A stretch of 64,000 nt of DNA, taken from Asterella californica (Eukaryota; Streptophyta; Marchantiopsida; Marchantiales; Aytoniaceae). The translations under genes and the position numbers were made by a program. The stretch is from contig JAYKYS010000001.1 in assembly GCA_036924285.1 (NCBI GenBank), forward strand, positions 27,527,501 to 27,591,500, given 5' to 3'. Shown one piece after another: positions 54,961 through 64,000 of this stretch (positions are counted from its first letter, which is position 1; each line of letters begins with the position of its first letter). The notes below the pieces were generated by a model that was not told the origin of the DNA, did not search any database, and was given only the letters and a program-made list of their open reading frames with translations.

Positions 54961-56182
54961 TCACCTCGATGTACTGTACATGTCAACGATAGCTAGAAAG
55001 TCCCCTAAGGCTTCCCGAACTGCATTGCTTGAATCTCGAGCCCTGCTCATATTCACCCCTTCAGTGACTCCTTCCGAATCTTGCTGGCTGGGAGTTTCCG
55101 ATATAGATCTATCCATCTGCACCCTGTGCTCAACCAAGAAGTTATGAAGAGCACAACAAGATTTCACCACTTCTGCTGCCCAGAGAACGCTGGTAGGTAT
55201 GCCTGCTTGCAATATCTGCCAGCTTCTTTTGAGAACACCGAAGGCCTGCTCAATACAAATCCGGCCCCTTATTTGCCTTTCAGTGAATAACCTCTGTCGA
55301 GATGTACTTCTAGGCCCCAAGCTGTAGGGAGTCATTAGCCACCGCTCCAGTGTATAGCCCGAATCGCTCAACATGTAAGGTCGAAGCTGAAACCCGTTAG
55401 GCAAGGTAAGAACCGGCTCGTTTAGTACTTTGCCATCTCGAATGTTAGTAAACAAGGCAGAGTTGCGAAGAACTCTAGAGTCGTGGCAAGACCCTGTCTT
55501 CCCACAGCTTACGTCAAGGAACCGACCATCGCTATCACATGCACATTGCAGGACGATAGAGTGATATTGTTTCCTGTTGTAATATTCGACAGGATACAAA
55601 TTAGAAGGAGGAGCTCTTATCTTTATATGTGAACCATCAATGGCTCCATGACAATTAGGAAGCCCAGCTTTTCTTGCGAACCCAGCGGATACCCTCTCCA
55701 TTTCTGAGGCAGTGGGTCATCAAATATACTTGGGTGCCATGACAGCATTGATAGCCATGATAACTTCTTGGAAAACTTCGGTAGAAGTTGACTCACCTAT
55801 GCCGAAACGCTCACCTACATGGAAATGATTCATTCCAGTCGAAAGCCTGAGAAGGGCTACACCGACCCTGATCTCCACCGGGACGGTTTTTCTGTAACGA
55901 TTGTCTTGTTTTTTTAATATGTGGACTCAGCATATCCACTATGGTTAGGAACAGGTGCTTAGGCATGCGTACAGTTTTTATCCAACGATTGTCATCATAG
56001 CTACACCATAAGTAATAGTCGAACCATATCAAGGATCTAGGCTTTACCCCTCACTTGCAGCTGTCTATTTCCACCTGATGTGCAGCCACCAGTTGATTAG
56101 CCATCGACACAATTTGCATTAATGAGTCTTGCACAGCATCGGAGGCAAGCATCACTTGCTCGTCTTCTCCATCTTCATCCAT
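54961..56182 (-). pseudogene. PIF/Harbinger transposase, broken
   Basis: DDE_Tnp_4-type transposase. The body (55701-54961) has HGAIDGSHIKI (first catalytic Asp), then CGKTGSCHDSRVL (second), a conserved LSDSGYTL region and RICIEQAFGVLKRSW (Glu). The N-terminal part is found from 56182 (MDEDGEDEQ) through a TGA at 56051-56053, an uninterrupted piece with WIKTVRMPKHLF, a frameshift in an A-run near 55905 (restoring RKTVPVEIRVGVALLRL), and two adjacent TGA codons at 55720-55722 and 55717-55719 where the family has Arg-Trp before PT. All three acidic residues remain, so decay is recent. The MYB-like partner lies upstream on the same strand. Confidence 0.85.
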
Positions 56183-56299
56183 TGTACATAAGAATAAGAC
56201 AACCATCTTTACAGCCACAAGAACAGCACTGATAACAGCTTTCATGATCTGATCGATATCTGCACAGATAAACCACCCCACAACTCGAAGTGAACCCAA

Positions 56300-56787
56300 A
56301 GAAGAGCTTTACCCAGTGTAGAAATTAAGTAGAATTGTATTATAAAAGACATAAACTTAACATCGAGGCCTCGAATTCGGACGAAACCTGTTACATCCGA
56401 CATCCTTCAAGCTGAGCTCTTACAAGTGAACAGCAAAATTCATTCCGCACGAAGCTTAGCTCCTAAAACTGAAGGGCAAAACTTTGGACGGGTCGAAGCT
56501 GAGCGCCCACAACTATACAGCAAAACTGTGGACAGGTCAGACTGAAGAAACTACCGTCTCTGGCTGTTCAAAGCAGACCCAATGTCCAGCAGAGCAGAAG
56601 CCATCTTATCTAACACTGAGACTATTTTATCTGAACGAACGTTCAGACTCCCTGCTCTAGGCTTCTCTGCTTCTCTAGCAAATTCTAATTTTTGTTTTTC
56701 AACAAACACAATTTCGGTAGAGAAGGAGCTAAGAGTATCATTCGTGCTGAACCGGCTTGATTCTACGACCTCTTCTTTTTTCTAGAG
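56300..56787. other. spacer between the two Harbinger genes
   Basis: No recognisable gene. The plus-strand frame 56582-56785 is unsupported. Confidence 0.45.
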
Positions 56788-57460
56788 TTATGTCGTCTCG
56801 GTTGTTTCAGGTGATGGAACATTTCGAACTTCCGATTCCTGTTGAGCAACAAGAGGAGGACCGGGTACAAGAGGAGGTCCAGTGTTAGAGCTAGGTGCCA
56901 TTGACTCTGTCATGCAAGGCGGAGTCATCGACGGTTGCTGACGATACCAGGACTCGATCAGAGATATGTGATGGAGAGGAAAATCAATAGGAAGTTTCTT
57001 CTCCTTTCTTTCGAAATGATCCATTGTAGCATAAGGGGCGCTCCCAGACAGCTTGTCATTGTCTCGAACTTTCTTGAAGTTGGAAATATGATTCTCTCAC
57101 TTTGTTTTTATCTGGCTCGTGCTCACATCTATGTCTTTTGCACGCAAGAACTGCTGTATCCTGCGCAGTTTCAACTCAACGTTCTGCATATTCTCCCGAC
57201 TGTTATTAGCAGATGCTTCTTCTCACTCGAATTTCTTCGCTTCGATCAACACTATGGTCTGCCAATCCTGCCATGTGAACCTACCTCTATGAGAGTTACC
57301 TGCGGTAAGAGAAGAAGGTTGAGAATCAACTTCTGGAGCCTCAGTTCGTGGGAGAGACACCGATCTGCGTCTGAGGATGGATGGCCGATCACGCATTAAC
57401 ACTTCAAATGTGCCTTCGTCTATCGGCACAGCATTCTCCAGCGAAGAACCCATCAGCTCT
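56788..57460 (-). pseudogene. MYB/SANT-like partner of PIF/Harbinger, broken
   Basis: PIF/Harbinger elements carry a second gene, a MYB/trihelix-like DNA-binding protein that helps import and target the transposase. Here GRFTWQDWQTIVLIEAKKFE starts the domain, then TGA at 57223-57225 (Trp expected), a frameshift near 57180, VSTSQIKTK, TGA at 57097-57099 (Trp expected), ENHISNFKKVRD, then HFERKEKKLPIDFP and a Pro-rich C-terminus ending at 56788. The third-helix-like Trp positions are those lost to TGA. It lies on the same strand as the transposase. Confidence 0.75.
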
Positions 57461-57600
57461 CATGGATTAAAACGTTCATTACTGCCATCAAGAGTCTCTG
57501 TTCCAGGAACAGAAGAGGATCGTCTAGGGATAGGTGGGCGATCTCGCATTACAGCCTCAAATGTCTGCTCGTCCATCGGCAGACATTATCCAAGCAAGAT
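57340..57600 (-). repeat. about 155-bp tandem duplication in the MYB-partner N-terminus
   Basis: Two units (about 57345-57460 and about 57500-57600) encode similar segments (MRDRPSILRRRS; the second near CRWTSR) and share GATC(A/T)CGCATTA, TCAAATGTG/TCAAATGTC and CATCGGCA. This is a duplicated N-terminal module of the partner gene. Confidence 0.65.
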
Positions 57601-57832
57601 CCCATCACCTCTCGCAGATTTTGGTACTCTCGGTCTGTCTCCTGGGCTGGGACATGACTGTCTGAGCTCACCGAGTCATGATTCAACTCAGCCACAATCT
57701 CGCTATCAATAGGAGTGTCTGCATTTGCAAAGATTTCCATGACGGATCGTCGAAGTGCCATTGCACCCTGTCTTTCAAAGAACCACAAAAACAGCCGCTC
57801 ACACCACAACAACAGCAAGAAAGCGACTATAC

Positions 57833-57975
57833 AAATCGGGGTCATGTACTGTATCACCTCGCGGAGAAAAGCAAAAAAGCGTTTATATAAACTCGGGATC
57901 ATGCACTCTATCACCTCGCCTCGAAAAACAAGAAATCGATTATATAACTCGGGATCATGCACCTTGTCTTCTCGC
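57833..57975. repeat. about 57-bp repeat, three degenerate copies
   Basis: CGGGGTCATGTACTGTATCACCTCGC, CGGGATCATGCACTCTATCACCTCGC and CGGGATCATGCACCTTGTCTTCTCGC repeat with AT-rich spacers. The minus-strand frame through them (57549-57989) is probably incidental. Confidence 0.7.
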
Positions 57976-57989
57976 GAAGCCTCTCTCAC

Positions 57990-59820
57990 CTCCCGCCTTC
58001 TCTCTTCCTCACTGTTCTCGACCCTCTCCTCTCTTGTCTACAGGTTCTCACGACGCGAAGTTTTGTACACCCAAAAACTCCCGCTCTCCTGCGCTTCCAC
58101 TGACGATATTCGACTGAGCTGGATGGGACAAATATCCACGTGACAATGTTCGTCCGTGTGGCGCTAGAAACTGCAAAGAGTTCCGTGAAAAGGACCTGTT
58201 CTGAAACCTTCTTCCAAAATGCGGGCCGCTGTACGATTTCACTCCAACCCTATTCATGAATTCAAAAATGCGTGCAGTCTGGACTCTACGTTTATTACCA
58301 ACCCTAACTCGCACGCGTGAACAGCCTCTCCACAGTTCTGAAACTGCGAGTGCAGAGTAGCTCTAACCCTTCCGCCAAGCAGATTAGATATAATTCATTT
58401 CTAAAATAAAAGCATCTTTATTCTGTATCAGGATCCGCATCTGTACTTTCAGAATCGCGAGTATGCGTTTGCCTTATGGGTTGTTTTTGGATTTATCGCA
58501 ACTCTCATTCTGACTAATATTTAATAGTTAAAAGTAACAACTTTAAAATCCTGCCATGTAAATCGCGCCAAAACTTTACTTTCATCGCGTGTCTTCTTTT
58601 TTCCCTCTAGTGAGAAGTCAAGGTTGCATGCATATTATTCAACACGATTTAATATGAATATTTGATTTAATATTATAATTTTTTTAAAATATTTAGCTTT
58701 TTTATATTCTGATAGAAGAGGTTAATATGCAAGGGTTTAATTTATCATCTAATATTTTCACTGGGAAGAGTTAGATGATAAATTAAAACTATCAGAAAAA
58801 ATGAAGTGTTAGTGAATAACCTCCCTGATATATAATCTCGGACGTACATATGTCAACACTCTCTTTATGACTTATGGATCTTCTCACATTTCCAGGTTCC
58901 GTTATCAGTTAACACTTAGAAGTAACTTAAGTTTTCTTGTCAGATTAGTATAAACTTTCTGCTTAATGTCTGTATTTTGTTCGATATCAACAAAAGAGAA
59001 AGTTCCCTAAAGTTCCCTAGAAGTTCGTGGTGCTTAGCATTTAACGTGAGTCAAATAACGTGTTTATATTCATTTACATAGTTCTGTCCGTGCAAAGGCA
59101 AAACACCCGGCTGCAGAAAGCCCCACGTCCCACTTTCGCTAAGAAGCTACGAGTGCAAATATCTGACTGAGCGTCAACGCTACCGTCATGAACTACCAAA
59201 ACGGAAAAAGACCAGCACGAAGTATTTGGCGGTAAAACGTGAAATGTGTTATACGCTCTATTTCAGAAGAACACGTCAGTGTCAGCAAAAGGTACTCTCT
59301 GTGAAGAGAGAAGGACATACCATCCCACGTGGCTATGAATTCCGGGAATAGGTCTCCATTCTTCAAAGCTTTTCGCATCGCTCGGCGCGTCTCTACTGAC
59401 TGATATAATACTTGAGTATTTTATCTTATGAAACAAAGAAAATACAAGTAATAAGATATTGCTTACTATTAGAGAGTGTAAAAGTTAAAACGAAATATTC
59501 TTTAACGGGGAGAAGAAAATTGACGTAGTTGGTTCACGGCGAGTTTTATCTAGAGTCGAGTATTGCTGAAGGGGTGTTTTTGAATCACTCTAAGTTTTTT
59601 ATTTTTGATAATTTCAATAAATTATCAAAGTTATAAATTTATTTACGGCTGAAACTCATGTAAAATTTTTAAAAAATACGAGTTAGAGCCGGCCGTGGTG
59701 GTTCCTGCGGATTTCTCTGGAGGTAGCGATAGAAAACGAAACCGATCTCTTTGCCGCGCCATAACACTTATCCGCGACAGACTAATATTTCTCAAAGATT
59801 TCAACTTTGACACGCAATAT
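57990..59820. other. AT-rich intergenic, no gene seen
   Basis: Upstream flank of the Harbinger genes, followed by AT-rich DNA. Nothing coding was seen; the hairpin at 58737-58786 is the only structure noted. Confidence 0.5.
58737..58786. repeat. 50-nt hairpin, copy 2
   Basis: 16-bp stem TTAATTTATCATCTAA ... TTAGATGATAAATTAA with an 18-nt loop (58753-58770). Relative to copy 1, the T-A pair has become C-G on both arms, and the loops share TATTT and GGAA. Confidence 0.85.
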
Positions 59821-59834
59821 TACCTAGATTTCAA

Positions 59835-60220
59835 AGATGAAAATTTCTCGAGATCGCTCATTTATAAGTCTTGAAGACCATCCCTAGTCTTATTTCCAAC
59901 TCTAAAGATTATTGACTAGTATCAGTTTTTGTGATCGATTCAAGATCGACTCAAGACATCTCAATGAAACATAACCTAAGAGTAGATCTCCATTACGGAA
60001 TACCTAATTTTCTCTTCAAAGTATTCCATAAAATATAGCGCATGGTACGGCCTGTCTCCATTGACTGATCAAGACTTGAATCTTTTGTCTCGAGAATGAA
60101 TGAATGTTCTCGAGATCGCTCAGTCGGACGTCTTGGAGACCTTCCTCGAGTTGTACGGCCAATCACGGAAATTATTGGCTAGTATCAGTTTCGAACGCTC
60201 AAGACCGCTCCATTGCTTGG
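59835..60220. repeat. diverged direct repeats, period about 270 bp
   Basis: CTCGAGATCGCTCA...GTCTTG(A/G)AGACC...ATTATTG(A/G)CTAGTATCAGTTT occurs at about 59846-59925 and 60113-60195. A related beginning (GTCTCTACTGACTGAT) also occurs near 59390. Confidence 0.65.
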
Positions 60221-61960
60221 CCCTCCGTGTCCTTTTCCCTTGTAAGGCTTGATGCTTGATGGGGTCTTTCCATCTGTTGGCTATTCATTGCGTCGAGTGT
60301 TTCTCTCAGGATATCTCAATGCGAACCTAGCCTAAGTATCACTACTGTACGTTACTCTCCTTCTGCGAGCTGGCGGGCGAGCCAAGTCCATGTATTCCAC
60401 TGCAGCCGGGATTCTGGTGCACTCCTGTTGAGACGTGGCGGAGGTGGCCGCAAACGCTTGTATCACGTAAACAGCGTGGTCCGTTAACTGGTACTACTAC
60501 AGTTATTAACCCGTTATAGTCACGCACTTGGTGACTGCTAATTGTAATATTTATAATCTCACTATTGAAGGAAGAACTGGAGAATGCGACTGCAGTATGT
60601 GCGTATATAGCTAGCGATTCACGTTAATGAAAAGAAACCAAAAGAATGTGACTATAAAGAGTAAGGTTGGGGCAAAGATCTAGACTATAGAAAACGCAAA
60701 CCTTGTTCATTGTTTCCGAGTTGTTGAGGATACTGAACTTCGATAAAGTTTATGTAAATAAAAATAAATAAATCGGTTGAATTTTACAGATGCATATGTT
60801 CTATTTTTTGAAGACATAGTATCTTCGATTCGTTTAGAAATCTTCGTCCAGGTTGAGAAGAAAAATGAAAAGGGAGTTGATGAAATCAACGACAATATAC
60901 TATACTCACTTATTTGGAAAATAATGTGAACACAGTTTGGTGAAAATCCCAAGAGATTGCATGACATGAAGTAACATCTACAGATTTTCCAAACCATTTT
61001 AAAGCGATAATGATTTTAAGAGGTTGAAGAATATATATATATACACTTCTTTTTGATTTTTCTTTCCCAAAGTGTAGCTATATATAATAACGTGTGATAG
61101 TGACTGTAACGAGAGACATTTACAAACAAACGATCGGTCCCAAGCAAACATGTGCCTATAACGCAACTGTCACTATACTGGGGTTTATCGCACATTCTAA
61201 TTCTATATTTTATAATAATAATATAATATATAATAATAGTGCTGGTCAAAGCTAGAACCATTGAGAAATATTCATCTCTTGCGGACAAATGTTACGGCTG
61301 TGATTAAGAGTTCGCTGATGTTTTCTACGGCTATCTCCGGAGGCAACAACAAGAAACTGTCCCGGTCGGTTCTAACTCATTTTTTTTCAAACGTACGTAA
61401 ATTTTATAAATTTAAAATTTTAATAATTTACTAGAATTATCAAAAATTCAAAATATTATAAGGTTTCAAAAACACCCCTTGAGCGATACACGACGCCAGA
61501 CAAAATTTGCTTTTTTTTCTTCTCATTAGAGAATCTTTTGTTTTAGCTTTGACACGCACTAATATACTATAATAATAAATTATTATATCATGTAAATTTT
61601 CCTCATTGTGTGCCGCACCTCTACACCCACGGCTACTAACTCTCAAGCTCCGGCCGGCCGGGGATGTCGATCTTGTCTAGGATGGATCGTCAAGTGGTGC
61701 TACAAAGGGATTGATTAGTGTCACTTTAACACGTGCGGGTTAATTACCATTAAGTACTGTTGACTGTCACGACATCTCATCGCGTTGTGCTGAGTCACTG
61801 GTGTGACTGTGCCACGTCACATGCCTGATGTCTCCGTTTGTTAAGTCACTAGTCGTTGCCTTCTACTGTTGCCATTTTGCCGTCCGTCCATCAGTTATAT
61901 TCTGTCAGTTGTCGTCCCTCCGTCAGTTACATTCCATCCGTCTGTTGACTAGCCGTTTGC
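60221..61960. other. intergenic, no gene seen
   Basis: AT-rich, with TA-rich microsatellite-like stretches (61030-61050, 61205-61245, 61565-61590). No domain-bearing frame. Confidence 0.5.
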
Positions 61961-62034
61961 CATGAGGGCTCGTTCTACGACAATCGTCCGAGAGAGCGAG
62001 AGGCCTGCGGTATCACTTGATAGAGCCACAGGAC

Positions 62035-62500
62035 TGCAAACTGCAAAAATCTTTGATTACAACTGCGAAAATCTTCGATTAGGGTTGGTGCTAGAGCCCC
62101 TAGATCTTGGATTGCATGTGAGCGGTGTGCGGAAATCATTCGAGAGAGCTATAGGGCTGGTGTGCTAGAGACACAAGATGTCAGTAATCTTCGATTGCTT
62201 GGTGTGCTTGACAGTTTTGTCTTAATCTTCGAGCGGTGTGCTTGAAAGTTTTGCAGAAATCTTTCGAGAGCATCGTGGGAACGATGTGCTTGACGGTTAT
62301 TTGAAAATCTTCCGAGAGCATCGAGCGTGCGAACGGTGTGCTTGACGGTTCTGCCAGAGCCAAAGGACTGCAAAAATATTTCGAGAGAGCGAGACGGTCG
62401 GGCCCGTGCTAGAGACACAAGACTGCGGAAATCTTTCGTGCTAGACGGACTTGAGGACTCGTGCTGGTGCTTGACGGTTCTGCGTATGTCACATGTCTCG
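62035..62500. repeat. degenerate GTGCTTGACGGTT repeats
   Basis: GTGTGCTTGACGGTT/GTGTGCTTGAAAGTT followed by TTGCAGAAATCTTTCGAGAG-like sequence recurs five to six times with a period of about 55-80 bp. Frames across it on both strands reflect the repeats. No gene is called. Confidence 0.7.
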
Positions 62501-62559
62501 ACTCGTCTTCTGCGCATCGTGGTTTGTTTTCGAATCTTCTATGCGAAGGAGTTCATGTG

Positions 62560-63120
62560 AGAAGAGATGTGAGATGTGTTGCTGCGTAATTTCTAGCTAT
62601 TAGGGTTGAGACTAGATTTCGAGACAAAAACTGATTGCTGTTGAGATAGATACTGTCATCTTGCAATCATAACATCTTGTTTTTCTTTCGATATGTCTAA
62701 CATTCATCGTCTGACTTTCGTTCTATTTCGCAACGAGAAGTGTGATTCGAAACAAGTAAACCCTCAACCCTAAATCGAAATCGACTCAGGCATGCTGCTT
62801 GTTGTAGCTAGCTTGAACCTGAACCTTCTTTTACCTTCTCCTTTTCTTGAGGGATGCATGTAAGACAATAACAGATACCTTCTAAGTGAGATTGCTCGTC
62901 TGAAACCTAAACCCTAAACCACAATCTTTACGGTTTCAGCTTTGTTAGTTCTTTTGTCCGGATCGAATTTAGGGTGCAAACATGAAGAGGGAGATGCAAA
63001 CATGTCGTAGAGGCGATAGAACCCTATTTATCACTAGCTTTATCTGAGAGCGAAATGTTCCAAATCCGCTTGCACCACGAACCTACAAGAGGTATAACAA
63101 ATGTGCGGCTAAACTGAGAA
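62560..63120. other. probable upstream region of the last coding remnant
   Basis: Contains plant telo-box-like AAACCCTAAACC at about 62908-62921 and AACCCTAAA at about 62767. Such motifs occur in plant promoters/leaders. It is too short to be a telomere tract. Confidence 0.35.
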
Positions 63121-63125
63121 GGTCC

Positions 63126-64000
63126 GATGACATCAAGAACTATGTAGATGATGTAACGGTTGATATGAGTGTCGTAGAAATTGTGGAGTGTATTTCAGAC
63201 GACTTTTTGGATGTTGTATCCTCAATCTTCGAGGACGAACAAGTAAATAATGGATCGGTTGTCTTGCGCATTCGTATTTTATTGTCCGAGGAAGTTTTGT
63301 CAAAGTTCGAGTTTGATACAGACACGTCAGTTCTCAAAGCGAGTGATTTTGTTTTACTGCAAGAGCGATATAGTAACCTAGTGATGAATGTTGTGAAATC
63401 TGATTTAGAGACAGGGTCAGGTTACTACTGATCTATTCAGTACGTCCGTCCTTCCGAGGACTCAGCCTCTCTGGACATTTGTAGTGCGTCATTAGCATGT
63501 ATCAGTCGAGATGATCCTGTTGCATGGAGGAAGAAGGCGGATAAACTGTATTCTAGTGGGACTTCATCTAGTTTTAGACGTCAACCAGGTAAACGAGCTG
63601 CCATTTCTCGGTTCTCAGGCAAGGGATCACTGAAAGTAGATGTGGACTTGAATAAAAAGTATTGTGCTGTACTTTGTTAGCATTTGATGGTACACGAACA
63701 CCCGACTTTTCGAGATACGGCTATGCCGGAAGCGGCGTTGGCATTTCTGGTCCGATGTACAAGGTCACATGCGAAAACCTGAACTATACAAGGCTCTATG
63801 CTTGCAAAAACTTATAGACCTTAGTATGAGAACAGAAGTCAGGTGAATTATCATATTGCAGCAGTTTTAGCACGTACTTACATTCACAATGTGGGTGATC
63901 AACTACACTCGACATCTTTGTTGATAGAAACAGACACGTACAAGGCTAATGGTTTCATGCCTCTGTTGTACGAGAATGAGGAGCACTGTTCAATGTTTGC
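63126..64000 (+). pseudogene. decayed coding region of unknown family, runs off window
   Basis: The open frame 63165-63431 (VEIVECISDDFLDVVSS...) is followed without a shift, after TGA at 63429-63431, by SIQYVRPSEDSASLDICS...RKKADKLYSS...KRAAISRFSGKGSLKVDVDLNKKYC. Further along, other frames carry HEHPTFRDTAMPEAAL, MRKPELYKALCLQKL and TYIHNVGDQLHSTSLL to the window end. The translations are protein-like in composition but interrupted at several points. I do not recognise the family. It could be a cellular pseudogene or a transposon ORF. Confidence 0.4.

Noticed and set aside
13205..57225. Genetic code reassignment of TGA to Trp
   Set aside because: The best intact gene (8073-10651) and the LTR ORFs appear to end in TGA, and many element frames also have frameshifts that reassignment would not fix. 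Mutation bias is simpler, though the TGA excess is worth counting.
62758..62921. Interstitial telomere array
   Set aside because: Only isolated AAACCCTAAACC-like motifs are present, which fits promoter telo-boxes or chance rather than a telomeric tract.

Overview
This window looks like nuclear DNA of a land plant, most likely a bryophyte (liverwort-like). Three things point there: a fungal/bryophyte-type ENA sodium-pump ATPase (flowering plants lack this family), a NOV/sacsin-like GHKL-ATPase gene as found in land plants, and a dense load of nested Ty3-type, LINE, hAT and PIF/Harbinger elements. The genus is inference; I ran no search. Most of the 64 kb is transposable-element debris and short tandem duplications. 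I found one convincing intact cellular gene.

Layout. 1-7960: repeat-rich, without a recognisable gene. 7962-10651 (+): a multi-exon gene of unknown function whose exons join in phase; one of its introns carries a four-copy 70-bp repeat that repeats the 3' splice site. 10781-12600 (-): decayed NOV-like GHKL-ATPase gene. 12960-17330: Ty3 fragment (copy A, +) with LTR-like sequence, abutting an older minus-oriented LTR. 18914-22159 (-): ENA ATPase pseudogene with an intact-looking TATA box. 22665-39626: a large foldback of two inverted Ty3-derived copies (C and B). Copy C is split by a complete 11-kb LTR retrotransposon (element D, minus strand; 4-bp target duplication; LTRs almost identical) and by a 2.3-kb solo LTR (E). 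39847-42104: a LINE with an inverted 5' part between 15-bp target duplications. 42575-44583: solo LTR F. 45001-45070: a tRNA-like cloverleaf. 45210-47435 (-): broken hAT transposase. 47.5-53.4 kb: tandem repeats and decayed LTR-like sequence, then AT-rich DNA. 54961-57460 (-): broken PIF/Harbinger transposase and its MYB-like partner. 57.8-63.1 kb: noncoding with degenerate repeats. 63126-64000 (+): a decayed coding region running off the window.

The most interesting signal lies inside the LTRs of element D and solo LTR E. Both carry, on the element's sense strand, the same pair of small ORFs, related to each other, each about 70 codons. Between D and E the proteins are about 56% and 63% identical without gaps over the aligned parts, although the surrounding LTR DNA has diverged strongly. 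Both pairs lie about 108-110 nt downstream of a TATAAG box, and in both the two ORFs share one reading frame separated by a single TGA. This suggests selected LTR-encoded accessory proteins, possibly made by reinitiation or UGA readthrough.

A second pattern is that interrupted element frames contain mostly TGA, often where a related copy or the family has Trp. A third is a pair of 50-nt hairpins 7 kb apart that differ by a compensatory base-pair change.
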